55,295 bases of DNA from an uncultured Clostridia bacterium. Its GTDB lineage: Bacteria > Bacillota > Clostridia > Oscillospirales > Acutalibacteraceae. Under the pieces are notes generated by a model. That model was not told the origin of the DNA and made no database searches. It was given only the letters and a program-made list of their open reading frames with translations. The position numbers and the translations under genes are program-made. Of the stretch, positions 19,401 through 27,330 are shown piece after piece. The stretch lies in assembly GCA_944412445.1 (NCBI GenBank), contig CALYBJ010000016.1, positions 1 to 55,295 of the forward strand, in the 5' to 3' direction. Positions within the stretch are counted from its first letter, which is position 1, and the number at the start of each line of letters is the position of its first letter.

Positions 19401-20575
19401 TTATCCGATGCGCCGCAGCTCAGTTTCCGGAAGGCGATGTCCTCCACTGGTTCCACTCGGTTAATACAGGCAGAAAATTTTTTCTCCGGGGCGTAAGAAC
19501 AACTTACAGCGATGATCTTCTTTGGCTTCCTTTCTTTACGGCTGAATACTGTTTAAAAACAGGGGATTTTAAAATTCTCTCAGCAAAAATACCTTATTTA
19601 AACGGTGAGCTTCTTGAAAACGGAGAAAAAGACAGATTCGGAGATTATTTTCTCTCTGAGAAAAAGGACACCTTATACAAACACTGTCTTAAAGCAATAA
19701 TACACTCCTGCAAATTCGGCTCCCACAATCTTCCCTTAATAAAAGGCGGCGACTGGAACGACTCCTTTAACAGTGTGGGGCAAAAAGGAAAGGGTGAAAG
19801 CGTGTGGCTTGGAATGTTTTTAAGCCTTGTTATGAAAAACTTTTCCGTAATCGCAAAGCTTGCCGGCGATATTGAAACATCAGCCAAGCTTTTACGGTTT
19901 TCCGCCGAAACCGCCATGGCAGTTGAAAGAGAAGCATGGGACAGGGACAGATATCTAAGGTGTTTTTACGATGATTCAACTCCCATGGGAAAAAGCGGCG
20001 ACAAACAGTGTGAAATCGATATTCTCCCTCAGGCATGGAGCGTTATTTCGGAAATGAAAAACAGACAGCGACAGCAAACAGCGCTTAACACAGCTTACAA
20101 TCTTCTTGTTGACAAGAAAAACTCAATCGTAAAGCTTTTTACACCTCCTTTTACTCCAAACGGCAAAAATGCCGGCTATGTAAATATGTATCCTGAGGGA
20201 ATAAGAGAAAACGGAGGTCAGTATACTCACGGGGCTGTCTGGCTGGCAAAGGCGTTTTTCATGCTTAATAATCCGAATAAAGGATACGAGCTTTTAAATA
20301 TGCTGAACCCTGCTTCAAAAAACTCTGAAATTTATAAAACTGAGCCTTACTATTTTGCCGGAGATGTCTATTCGGCAAAAGGTATGGAAGGCAGAGGAGG
20401 CTGGAGCCTTTATACCGGTTCGGCCGGCTGGTTCTACAGAACAGTCTGCGAAGATATGCTGGGAATAAAAATGATCGGCGGCAGAATAAAAATAAAGCCC
20501 TGCCTTCCCGATAACTTCGGAAAATGCAGGGTAAGAATTACAATTGATTCAAACACAAAAGAATTAATTTTATAA
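13475..20575 (+). CDS. Cyclic beta-1,2-glucan synthase (GT84 + GH94)
   Basis: A 2,366-residue membrane enzyme, slightly shorter than Brucella/Agrobacterium Cgs/ChvB (~2,800). Order: an N-terminal region; two hydrophobic segments (~225-262); a GT84 glycosyltransferase with DSDT (~427), a HDILEG segment and HRWIRGD (~571); a cluster of membrane helices (~595-720); a middle domain corresponding to the cyclisation region of this family (GH189-like); and a C-terminal GH94 phosphorylase-like domain with GGAFGFRDQLQDA and the catalytic Asp in KGGDWND (~2,090). Known members build beta-1,2-glucan from UDP-glucose, trim it and close the ring. In Gram-negatives the product is periplasmic; in a Gram-positive it would face the wall or be exported. 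The gene is monocistronic and converges with ruvX, overlapping it by 6 nt. It may make linear rather than cyclic glucan. Confidence 0.9.
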   Translation: MKHLKKSLRKNMLILRKAYKRFLKSENKSEDALRLTDNFHVIEKNYSVFFSMTKSLDFNSKISRIINKCRNICEKGILPDENRITAFFLKNPASTAELRYLPAFMIYTLILYAAEAVNNNPEVLTNSIKSLIMLEDCDFGKILYEVSDTEKILCQDPAGTYINMDEATKDIYRKAVCNIAEKENISETDAAVTALEKAKKENRHIGFYLDINNDPSKKKRGAFLLFSEAIIPFVSAVILSSVFKAWYLVPLLYLPLWEALKFITDTAAPFFIKTAPMPKMNFSAGIPDDCRTVIAVSSLLPSAGEAKNLIPHLKDLYLSNCKDNTCICVLADLKNAKTPATATDEADIKAMKRVIDELNGKYGGKFLLAARPRIYSCTENEYTGYERKRGAITALVKYIADVGNEFLFIHGNEKFLKDCKYIMALDSDTSMPFASLKELVSAAAHPLNKPVISYSHQRVVSGYGIIAPKTETSVASAQKTYFSSLWAGSGGISAYNGESYEKYQDFFGCSIFSGKGLIDVYAFASLLIDRFPDQKILSHDILEGIILRTAFLGSVSLTDSFPSNQISFFKRLHRWIRGDIQNSAFILKRKNALPSGTFPLLGKWWLTDNIRRAVTPAMSLFIIFLSVFMPFPVSAVLLSAAMMSAVAPYFFSALASLAHGGFSLLSRLYFSDCIPYALICLLRGIMSAVMLVQNGICSFDAVFRAVFRMYITKKHLLQWTTAADSEKASPVLIKIRKALPSVIFGVFLIASGKTLFRFTGLLFILNLPALLFLSKQKKVYMPKLSQKEKDALLSYTSSMWRFYENFSGEKDNYLIPDNIQESPVYRIAHRTSPTNIGLMLCSFLAARDLDYISSSELYDKLSKSLNTVFKLEKFKGNLYNWYDTQTLKILEPPVVSTVDSGNFLCCLTALKEGLKEYINEVPALSETVKSISKLIKECDLSFLYDGRRNLFHISYNTLSKELSSSYFDLLMSEARMTSYFAVASGLADDKHWQSLGRPLSKDGRYSGPVSWTGTMFEYFMPAIFLPSYRNTLGGEALKFCIYGQKKRTKNMSIPYGISESGYFAFDRELNYQYKAHGVRKLSLKNSPERETVISPYSTFLTVPEDPHGALSNLKRMEKLGLTGQYGFFEAADFTEKRCGGRKFSAVRSYMAHHIGMSFLSAANALFNNIMQKRFMQDDNMMGAASLLYEKIPTDAKIYKNISRHAKYTRPQRIPKSTLESSFISPADPKSKIFSNGQMTAVFSDSGMNISIYGGVSLFSRSADLFSCEEGVFAAIKQKDNKIIPFTAAPLFSECKSFSVKFSDRSAVFKNRTEKLLCSQTVCVHPLLPAEIFSYTIKNTDKSKQELRLMIYCQPCLSDMKEKISHPAFSKMFIFEKYHENEKILTFTRRKINGDNQLYIAVGFLNREEMNFFTDRESVLSIQNGIKSLFGNDPKKTVSTDKCCFLSIDLIINEKSSAEKKLIFTAASSEYEAVGHILKIRSEDTLSSLKYAASPFDSESIAGIYAKKIMEREFFKRLPSKEILKAMSLTDFSVNDLWATGISGDFPVITVKADSSDFAFITPFIELYKKLRLAGIISELAFISDNNDCISETEAYIASELEPSPGEIINKRGGIFILSTDSVSKDSLAALYAVSAAVYPEHDPENICEEFVLPEINNSEKNLPAENKFTKHGYLIGKEPYLPWSHIIAGKNFGTLLTHNSLGYTWALNSRENKLTPWLNDARCNDFGERLILSLDNGKYDIIKGSSAFFKEGSGEYFSRADGLLFHTRVTVHSNIFRKNLSVSIINSTETEKDFSLSYYISPVLSDLKENARFVKIIPDSCGIYAYNPYNSCFNGYLFACTQGNFSYQLNKMRFLTGSDKFSDIHDSIIITKKIKLPPKTDINIKFYLSFGKTKASAYKAVYITPKRKPVNKIEIQTPDKELNCIFNDFLPCQIISGRINGRTGFYQCGGAFGFRDQLQDAAAVILTNPEILKIQLIRCAAAQFPEGDVLHWFHSVNTGRKFFLRGVRTTYSDDLLWLPFFTAEYCLKTGDFKILSAKIPYLNGELLENGEKDRFGDYFLSEKKDTLYKHCLKAIIHSCKFGSHNLPLIKGGDWNDSFNSVGQKGKGESVWLGMFLSLVMKNFSVIAKLAGDIETSAKLLRFSAETAMAVEREAWDRDRYLRCFYDDSTPMGKSGDKQCEIDILPQAWSVISEMKNRQRQQTALNTAYNLLVDKKNSIVKLFTPPFTPNGKNAGYVNMYPEGIRENGGQYTHGAVWLAKAFFMLNNPNKGYELLNMLNPASKNSEIYKTEPYYFAGDVYSAKGMEGRGGWSLYTGSAGWFYRTVCEDMLGIKMIGGRIKIKPCLPDNFGKCRVRITIDSNTKELIL

Positions 20576-20992
20576 TATGGTATTTTTTCGTTTGGCAATA
20601 AAGTCCTCTAAAATCATTACAGCCGACACTGCGTCTACAACAGCCTTTCTTTTCCTGCCTCTTGTGTCTGTTGCGTTAAGCGCCAGATGAGCTGAAACAG
20701 TTGTAAGCCTTTCATCGTAAAGAGCCGTCTTAACCTGAGAAATATTTTCAAGCTCAAGGGCAAACTCTCTGCAAGCCTGTGCTCTGAAGCCTTCCGTGCC
20801 GTCCATGTTTTTGGGAAGTCCTACTACAATAAGCTCTGCCTTTCTTTCTTTTGCAATTAAAGCAATTTTACTGATAAGAACATCTCTGTCCTTTTCGTTT
20901 ATCACCGTTACCGGGGACGCAAGAATTTCATTTTTATCGCATATTCCGATTCCTGTTCTTGCGTCTCCGTAATCAACAGATAATATAATCAT
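20570..20992 (-). CDS. ruvX: RuvX/YqgF family Holliday-junction resolvase-like nuclease
   Basis: 140 residues of the RNase H-like YqgF fold. The first acidic residue is in LSVDYGDARTGIGI, followed by VVGLPKNMDGTEG, LYDERLTTVSA and DAVSAVMILEDF, the four family motifs with their Asp/Glu. In E. coli YqgF takes part in 16S rRNA 5' processing; Mycobacterium RuvX resolves Holliday junctions. It starts 3 nt after the PBP gene stop, so it is the last gene of the SH3-PBP-ruvX transcript. Its 3' end overlaps the 3' end of the glucan synthase gene on the other strand. Confidence 0.94.
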   Translation of the reverse strand: MIILSVDYGDARTGIGICDKNEILASPVTVINEKDRDVLISKIALIAKERKAELIVVGLPKNMDGTEGFRAQACREFALELENISQVKTALYDERLTTVSAHLALNATDTRGRKRKAVVDAVSAVMILEDFIAKRKNTIL

Positions 20993-20995
20993 TGT

Positions 20996-23629
20996 TTAAT
21001 CTCCGCCGTTGTTCTCCGGCGTGTTTTCGTTGTTATTTCCGCCGCCGTTATTGTTGCCTTCCTGAACAGGAGCTGTTGTTGTGGTTTCCGCCGGGGTGTC
21101 ATTGTTCTGGTTTTCATCAGCAGCCTGTGTGGTTGTAGTCGCCGATGAACCGCCGCAGGATGTGCACGTTGAGGGCAGTGCGTCGGACCTGTACCAGCCG
21201 GTTGATACCGAACCGCAGGACGAGCTTGCAAGAAGTCCCGTTCTTGTGCAGTAGCTTCTCTTCTCTATATTATCGCCGAAATCAAATGACTTTGCCGGCA
21301 AATTCTGATGTATTTTATTCATTACCGTCTGATAAAGCTGTCCGCAGTAGTTAGTTGAGAAATTAAGCTCCTCCGCGTGCTCTGCGTAACCCATCCAGAC
21401 AGTACATACATAATAAGGCGTTCCTCCGATAAACCAGCGGTCTTTTTCATCGGATGTAGTACCTGTTTTTGCGAACATATCAAAACCTGTTACCCTGTAA
21501 TTGCGTCCGGTTCCGTTATACGATGTTGTAACAGTCTGAAGAAGCTTATTCATTACATCCGCAGTTCCGTCTTTCATTATCTTTTCGCCGGAATCGTTAT
21601 GCGTCAGATATACATTTGAACCGGTGCTGTTTGTTACCGTATAATAGCAGTACGGCTCATAATATACGCCGCCGTTTCCGAATGTTACATATGCGGCGCA
21701 CATTTCCTCCGCATAAACTCCGTGAGACATGGCTCCGACAGCAAGAGGAGCGTAGTTTTCGTCATCCTCTGTAAGCGAGGTCATGTGGAAAGTATCTTTC
21801 AGCCAGTTATAGCATTTATCTACCCCTAAAGCCTTTACTATCTGCGCAGGCACAGTGTTATGAGACGGAGCAAGAGCCTGCTGTATTGTCTCATAGCTGT
21901 AGGGAGAACCCATATCTCCGCCGAAGTTCTGGGGCCATCTTTCGCCGTTTACTATTATTCCGTAGTTCTGGACAAGAGGATATGACCAAGTATATGTTCC
22001 CGTGTCTATGGCTAATGAATATACGCTGAGAGGCTTTATTGAAGAACCGGGCTGACGCATGGAATCGGTAGCAATATTTAATGTTCTTGCGCCTTCCTTT
22101 TCACCCGCCTGACCTACTATTCCTAAAACTCTGCCTGTGTAATCCATTATAACCATACAGGACTGAACCTGTTCTCCGTATGAATTTGTAGCATCAGGGA
22201 AGCCTTTTCTGTTATAGTAAATGTCCTCAAGCGTACTCTGTATATCAAGATCTACGGCAACCTGAATCTTAAGTCCTCCGTAATATACAAGTCTCCATGC
22301 CTCATTGTATGAATAATCATAAGCCGCTCTTAAATCCTCTATCACCTTATTGATGACGTAATCCACATAATAGCTTTGAACCTCTTCTTCATCGTCCGCG
22401 CCTACCGTGCTTTCGTCAACATCTATCATTTCATCGGTTGTTTCCTTGTTGTCATCTTCCTTGGGAACATAGTCTTCATCGGTTGTGAAAACAAGGTCGT
22501 AATCCACCGCTTCATTATATTCTTCCTGAGTTATTAAGCCCTGTTCCAGCATTTTATCAAGGCAATCAATCTGTCTGTCCCTGTTATTATCGGGATTGAT
22601 TATGGGATTATATGTTCTGGGCTCCTTTGTTATGGCCGCGATGCAGGCGCACTCAGCCAAATTCAGATCGCTTACGTTTTTACCGAAATAATATTCTGCC
22701 GCTGTCTGTACTCCGTAACAGCCTGCGTCAAGATACAGCGTATTCAAATAAGCTTCAAGTATCGTTTCCTTTGAATAGTGCTTTTCAAGGTTCAGCGCAT
22801 TTATAATTTCGTTGAATTTTCTTATCCAGGTGACCTGGTTTTCCCCTGTAAGGTTTTTTATAAGCTGCTGTGTTATGGTCGAACCTCCCTGGGAAAAATG
22901 ATGTATCGTCATTACCGAGATGGTTCGTCTCCAGTCGACGCCGGAATGTGACCTGAATCTCTGGTCTTCAAGGGCAATATACGCATTCTGAAGATTTTCC
23001 GGTATTTTATCAAGATCTACCCAGATTCTGTTTTCCTCTCCGTGAAGCCTTATAAGCTCCACTTCGTTGCCGTCATCGTCAAGCGTGTATAAAATAGTTG
23101 TCTGACTCTGATTTGCCTTGTACTCGTCAAGGTCTATGGCAACCTCTCCATTAACAAAATCAGACATATATTTAAGCATATAAAGTCCTATAGTTGATAC
23201 GGAAATAAGTCCTACAAGAAAAATCGAACATACTACTATTCCAAACTTTCTCAGCTTAGTATGGTCTTTTTTCTGCTTCTTTTTGCCGGGAGTGACGCTC
23301 CCTTTTCCTTTTTCGGAGGAGGATACCTGCTTGTTTTCAGAAGCGCTTCTCTGTCTCTGAGCGGAACCGCTCTGCTCTTTACTGCTCTTAACATAGGCAG
23401 AACCCGACGCTTTCGCATCAGGTCTATTTAAACCGCCGCCTCCGTTATCAGGCGAAGCAGTTCTGCCGCTGTATTCATCAAATAATTTTACATCATCTTC
23501 ATGATTGGCAGGATTTTGGGAAATATTTTCAGGCTGTTGTCTGCGCTTGTCGCTGCTGCCTACAAGCCTGCTGTTGTTCCTGCCCATGGGCGGTCTTCCG
23601 TTACCGCTGTTAATTTCATCCATTAACAT
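20996..23629 (-). CDS. Class A penicillin-binding protein (PBP1a-like)
   Basis: 877 residues. Order: a cytoplasmic low-complexity region (1-128), a membrane helix (~129-152), a GT51 transglycosylase with catalytic Glu in ALEDQRFRSHSGVDW (E221) and GGSTITQQL (248-256), and a transpeptidase with SSIK (nucleophile S529), SHN (589-591) and KTG (721-723). The C-terminal tail has a Cys-rich patch (CTSCGGSS) and Asn/Thr/Gly-rich repeats (PAETTTTAP). It polymerises and crosslinks peptidoglycan. Encoded 24 nt after the SH3 protein, so the two wall genes are coupled. The long acidic insert between the domains (~383-417, DEDYVPKEDD) is unusual. The Thr-rich tail resembles that of the small ORF at 10.3 kb. 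Confidence 0.95.
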   Translation of the reverse strand: MLMDEINSGNGRPPMGRNNSRLVGSSDKRRQQPENISQNPANHEDDVKLFDEYSGRTASPDNGGGGLNRPDAKASGSAYVKSSKEQSGSAQRQRSASENKQVSSSEKGKGSVTPGKKKQKKDHTKLRKFGIVVCSIFLVGLISVSTIGLYMLKYMSDFVNGEVAIDLDEYKANQSQTTILYTLDDDGNEVELIRLHGEENRIWVDLDKIPENLQNAYIALEDQRFRSHSGVDWRRTISVMTIHHFSQGGSTITQQLIKNLTGENQVTWIRKFNEIINALNLEKHYSKETILEAYLNTLYLDAGCYGVQTAAEYYFGKNVSDLNLAECACIAAITKEPRTYNPIINPDNNRDRQIDCLDKMLEQGLITQEEYNEAVDYDLVFTTDEDYVPKEDDNKETTDEMIDVDESTVGADDEEEVQSYYVDYVINKVIEDLRAAYDYSYNEAWRLVYYGGLKIQVAVDLDIQSTLEDIYYNRKGFPDATNSYGEQVQSCMVIMDYTGRVLGIVGQAGEKEGARTLNIATDSMRQPGSSIKPLSVYSLAIDTGTYTWSYPLVQNYGIIVNGERWPQNFGGDMGSPYSYETIQQALAPSHNTVPAQIVKALGVDKCYNWLKDTFHMTSLTEDDENYAPLAVGAMSHGVYAEEMCAAYVTFGNGGVYYEPYCYYTVTNSTGSNVYLTHNDSGEKIMKDGTADVMNKLLQTVTTSYNGTGRNYRVTGFDMFAKTGTTSDEKDRWFIGGTPYYVCTVWMGYAEHAEELNFSTNYCGQLYQTVMNKIHQNLPAKSFDFGDNIEKRSYCTRTGLLASSSCGSVSTGWYRSDALPSTCTSCGGSSATTTTQAADENQNNDTPAETTTTAPVQEGNNNGGGNNNENTPENNGGD

Positions 23630-23653
23630 CTCTCCCGTGATGATAAAAGCTTT

Positions 23654-24133
23654 TTACTGTTTAACAAGGTATTCCATAGATACCCAGCCGCGCTGTCCGT
23701 TGTATTCAACATATGCCCAGCCGTAATCACTGCTTGACTCAACCTGACTGTCATCCACAAAAAGAACCGTTACTACAGTGTCCTTAGGTATCTGCGTTAT
23801 GGGCGCATAATCAGTATTTGCGGAGGGCCTTAAATTAAGTCCGTCAGTGTCAACCTTATATTTGCCGGTTTCAGTCAATGCGGCAATATCATTGTCATCT
23901 GTTGTGTATTCCGGCTCCTGAACTATTGCCGGAGGCTCCGTGGAAGGCTCGTTTTTTTCCTTATTGGAAGAAATGCCGTTTATTAAAAGCGCCAGTATTA
24001 CAATTAAAAGCACTGCCGCCGCAGCTATCATTATTATAAGTTTTCTGTCGGTCTTTTTAATTTTCTCAACCAAATCCTCGAAAAACTTTACCGCTTTACC
24101 TAAGAATTTTTTAAAGTTATCAGAACCTGCCAT
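23654..24133 (-). CDS. Membrane-anchored SH3b-domain protein
   Basis: 159 residues. A basic cytoplasmic N-terminus with a coil-forming stretch (KKFLGKAVKFFEDLVEKI) leads to one membrane helix (~33-52, IIMIAAAAVLLIVILALLI), an acidic linker, and a C-terminal bacterial SH3 domain (~90-157; LNLRPSANTDY, DYGWAYVEYNGQRGWV). SH3b domains often bind wall peptides. It is the first gene of the operon with the class A PBP and may target or regulate it. The start follows AGGGAGG. It has no catalytic domain. Confidence 0.88.
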   Translation of the reverse strand: MAGSDNFKKFLGKAVKFFEDLVEKIKKTDRKLIIMIAAAAVLLIVILALLINGISSNKEKNEPSTEPPAIVQEPEYTTDDNDIAALTETGKYKVDTDGLNLRPSANTDYAPITQIPKDTVVTVLFVDDSQVESSSDYGWAYVEYNGQRGWVSMEYLVKQ

Positions 24134-24175
24134 TATGGATAAACCTCCCTAATATTATTTTCTTTTTATTAACAA

Positions 24176-24204
24176 ATTATATCAAAAGGCTCTGTGAATT
24201 TCAA
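24176..24204 (-). promoter_or_regulatory. Promoter of the SH3-PBP-ruvX operon
   Basis: On the minus strand TTGAAA and a perfect TATAAT are separated by 17 bp, ~43 nt upstream of the SH3 protein start codon. Confidence 0.82.
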
Positions 24205-24311
24205 CCTTTATAACAAGATTGTAACAGAATATTTTCATAAAAAAGTTAAGGAAAAGAAAATATTCGTCAAAATTTTTCATCTCTTTTTCTTATACGGCAA
24301 AAACATTTAAT

Positions 24312-26954
24312 TTACTTTAAATTTTTCCCGTTCAATAAAATAAATTTTTCGATTTCGTGTGTTATCTCCTCTCCACGAACAAAAAGCTCTGCATTCTCAT
24401 TCTTTTTCAGCTTCACTATTGCCAGCGCTTTTCCGTGGAAGGCGTTTATACTTGTTTTTTCACTGTATTTCTTTTTATCGGCATCGCAGGAATTTCCGTT
24501 ATCGACGCCTATAATCTCTCCTTGTCCTTTGATTTCAAAGGTTATTTTTCCTCCGTAGCTGCTGTCAGTCTGACCCTGCTTATCCTCAGCGGTTACGGTT
24601 ATATAATGAAGTGTGTAATCATCTGAGTTTTCCAGGGGAAATCTATAGCTGTATTCCTTAAGACTTAATTTAACAGCGCCCCCGCTTCTTTTCAGAATTT
24701 TTCTCCCCGTCGACTTCAAAAATCTCAAATCAGTTTTGTTTTCCTCTGTTAATGCGTCGGCGTATATTATGTAATCTTTGTATTTTTCATAAGGGACTCG
24801 CCATTCAAGCCCCATTTTATAAACTGCGCTTTCATCTGAATTTATTTTATAAGTTCTTAAACCTGCGCTTGACTTTTTCGTTTTAAAGCTTTTTACGCCA
24901 AAGGAAATATATTCACTGCCGCTTTCATGCTTTTTTGCTTTAAGCTCCGCCGCGTCCGCGTTTGTGTATGCCACCACAAGCACATCTCCCTCTTCTGTAA
25001 GCTGCTCCTTCCTTAAATGCAGACAGGGAAGCAAATGAAGAACCGGCTCTGTCTGAGGATTTTTCCACTGGCTTTTGTAAAAATAATAGATATCTTTTTT
25101 GAAGCCTGCTGTATCAGCAATACCGAAATAAGAGGCATACGGATAAAAATCTTCTGCGTTGTCAGTAAACGGCGTAGGCTCTCCCAGATAATCAAAGCCT
25201 GTCCATACAAACTCTCCCAAAACATAGTCAAGGGAAATATCATACTGCCAGTCAAACATTGCTGTGTTTGCCCATGATGCCGTTTCATTGTCATAAGAGG
25301 ACATCTGACTGTTTTCGGCTGCTTTTGTATCTGTATTATAATCGTCTTTTACTGTTTCGGCATGAAAATACTCTCCTCTGCTTCTGAGAGCCGAAGAGGA
25401 TTCCGTTGAAAGCATATATATATCGGGGTAGTCCCTTTTTATCTGCTCAAATGCTCCGCTGTCAATATAATTTACGCCTGCAACTGAAAAACTCCCGCCT
25501 TCTTTGTCAAAGCTGCTGAAACCTCTTATGGTATCAGCCCACTTATCATTTATGCCTGCTCTTATATCATCCTCAGCATATATCTTCTTTCTTCCGCCTT
25601 TCACATACGGATCGGCTTCCTCGGCGTAATTTGCAAGCCTTGACGATGTTTTTCTGCTGTTATCTCCCTGTATCTCATTTCCCAATGACCACATAAATAC
25701 CGCCGGAGAGTTTCTGTCCCGCCTTATCATGGATTTTATAACAAATTCCGCCCATGTCATTTTTCCTGCACCTGATAAATTTAAGCTTGTACCGGACAGC
25801 TTTTTATTGAACAGGTATGCGAAATCATATTTCTTCTTGCTCTTATCCCAAGTGTCAAACGCTTCCTCAATTACCAGAAGCCCCATTCTGCCGCAAAGGT
25901 CAATTAATTCCTCCGACGCCGGATTATGTGCTGTTCTTACTGCGTTCGCTCCCATATCCTTCATTATTTCAAGCTGCCGTCTTATTGCGTCGGTATAAGC
26001 CTTGGCTCCAAGAGAACCGTGATCATGGTGAAGACATACACCTTTTATTTTAAGCGGCTCACCATTCAGCGAAAAGCCTTTCTCACTGCTGTATGAAAAC
26101 CATCTGAAGCCATACTGGGTATCACATTCGTCACAAATCCTGTTTGATGATATAATTTTTGTTTTTACCGTGTATAATACGGGATTTTCAATTGACCACA
26201 GCTCCGGCTTTAAAATCATTATATTTGTTGTTATCTGCTGTTTTTCTCCGCCGGCAATCTCATACTTTTCGCTCAACGCTTCCCCTTGCAGCTCTCCCCT
26301 GCCGTTATATATTTCATGTTTGACATTACATAAAATTGCTTCTTTTCCCCTGTTCACTGCTTCAGCCGTAATTTCTGCCGTTGCTTCTCCCGTATATGTT
26401 TCCGAAAGATTCGGCGCCGTAATATAAATTCCGTCACTGTCAATATATATGTTGTCCGTTATTGTTAAAAAAACCTTTCTGTATATGCCGCTTCCGGAAT
26501 ACCATCTGCTGTTGGGCAGCTGATTTATAACAAGAACGGTTATTTCAACATCCTGCGGCACCGAAAACCATTGGGATATATCTACGCTGAATGAATTGTA
26601 TCCGTATAAATTGGATGCCGCTTCAACTCCGTTTACAAAGATAAATGCCCTTTGGTATACTCCTCCGAATGACAGCTCTGTATGCTTTTCTTTATACTTT
26701 TCCGCTTCCTCTTTTGCTATGGTCTTTGTGTACCAGCCTATTCCTCCTGGTAAGGAGCCGCTTTCATTCTCCGCTCCGTATTCTTTCGTAAATTCCTGTT
26801 CAATGCTCCAGTCATGAGGAAGGCTGACTGTTTTTCGGTTCTTTATTTCCCTGAAATTCCTTATGCTGAAATTGCTTTTTCTCTGACTTTTCAGGGTTTC
26901 AAGATAAAAGTCCCAGTTTGAATTAAAATCTATTTTTATCCTTTTAAAGCTCAT
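24312..26954 (-). CDS. GH2 beta-galactosidase, cytoplasmic
   Basis: 880 residues without a signal peptide. A sugar-binding jelly roll (LPHDWSIEQEF, GGIGWYTKTI, GGVYQRAFIFVNG) is followed by an Ig-like domain, then the TIM barrel with HHDHGSLG, VRTAHNPASEEL, acid/base E427 in MWSLGNEIQG and nucleophile E518 in MLSTESSS. C-terminal Ig-like domains follow, as in LacZ-type and DUF4982-bearing enzymes. It should remove terminal beta-galactose from imported oligosaccharides. Beta-glucuronidase or beta-mannosidase are less likely given the HNPAS and WSLGNE context. A GGAGG ribosome site lies 11-13 nt before the ATG. A direct-repeat operator lies ~130 bp upstream; no transporter is adjacent. Confidence 0.88.
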   Translation of the reverse strand: MSFKRIKIDFNSNWDFYLETLKSQRKSNFSIRNFREIKNRKTVSLPHDWSIEQEFTKEYGAENESGSLPGGIGWYTKTIAKEEAEKYKEKHTELSFGGVYQRAFIFVNGVEAASNLYGYNSFSVDISQWFSVPQDVEITVLVINQLPNSRWYSGSGIYRKVFLTITDNIYIDSDGIYITAPNLSETYTGEATAEITAEAVNRGKEAILCNVKHEIYNGRGELQGEALSEKYEIAGGEKQQITTNIMILKPELWSIENPVLYTVKTKIISSNRICDECDTQYGFRWFSYSSEKGFSLNGEPLKIKGVCLHHDHGSLGAKAYTDAIRRQLEIMKDMGANAVRTAHNPASEELIDLCGRMGLLVIEEAFDTWDKSKKKYDFAYLFNKKLSGTSLNLSGAGKMTWAEFVIKSMIRRDRNSPAVFMWSLGNEIQGDNSRKTSSRLANYAEEADPYVKGGRKKIYAEDDIRAGINDKWADTIRGFSSFDKEGGSFSVAGVNYIDSGAFEQIKRDYPDIYMLSTESSSALRSRGEYFHAETVKDDYNTDTKAAENSQMSSYDNETASWANTAMFDWQYDISLDYVLGEFVWTGFDYLGEPTPFTDNAEDFYPYASYFGIADTAGFKKDIYYFYKSQWKNPQTEPVLHLLPCLHLRKEQLTEEGDVLVVAYTNADAAELKAKKHESGSEYISFGVKSFKTKKSSAGLRTYKINSDESAVYKMGLEWRVPYEKYKDYIIYADALTEENKTDLRFLKSTGRKILKRSGGAVKLSLKEYSYRFPLENSDDYTLHYITVTAEDKQGQTDSSYGGKITFEIKGQGEIIGVDNGNSCDADKKKYSEKTSINAFHGKALAIVKLKKNENAELFVRGEEITHEIEKFILLNGKNLK

Positions 26955-27080
26955 GTACCATATACGCCTCCGTTCCGTCCTATTTTACATTGAATAAGAC
27001 GAAAAGTAAACAATAATTACAGCAATGTTTTTCAATAAATTCCATATAAAACAAACATCTTTCTCGCAATTTTTGTTTAT

Positions 27081-27118
27081 ATCTGTGCAGTTTCGTCTTA
27101 AATCTGTGCAGTTTCGTC
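27081..27118 (-). promoter_or_regulatory. 17-4-17 bp direct-repeat operator upstream of the GH2 gene
   Basis: Two identical 17 bp copies of ATCTGTGCAGTTTCGTC lie at 27081-27097 and 27102-27118, 4 bp apart, for a period of 21 bp (two helical turns). The geometry equals that of AraC half-sites at araI in E. coli. They lie 127-164 bp upstream of the beta-galactosidase start, in the 376 bp region between that gene and the decayed lipoprotein gene. The rest of that region is AT-rich; only weak promoter boxes are visible on the minus strand. A role as activator site is inferred. Confidence 0.6.
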
Positions 27119-27330
27119 ATACATATTGAAATGTTTTTATATTTAATAACAATAATCATAGTTAGTTTGCAAATAAAAACACACAATCGGACTATTGCAA
27201 AAAACTTCTTCAAAAAAATACACAGCTCAAGCAAACACAAATACATATTAATCAGTTTTTTACATCTAAAACTTTCGATTTAAGTATTTGAGAAGTGCTT
27301 TGTAGCTGAACTTAAAGGGAGGCTTATTAA

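Noticed and set aside
26980..27246. 88-codon frame on the minus strand upstream of the GH2 gene
   Set aside because: Very AT-rich, with an odd composition (Cys, Phe, Lys, Ile), no ribosome site, and it contains the direct-repeat operator.
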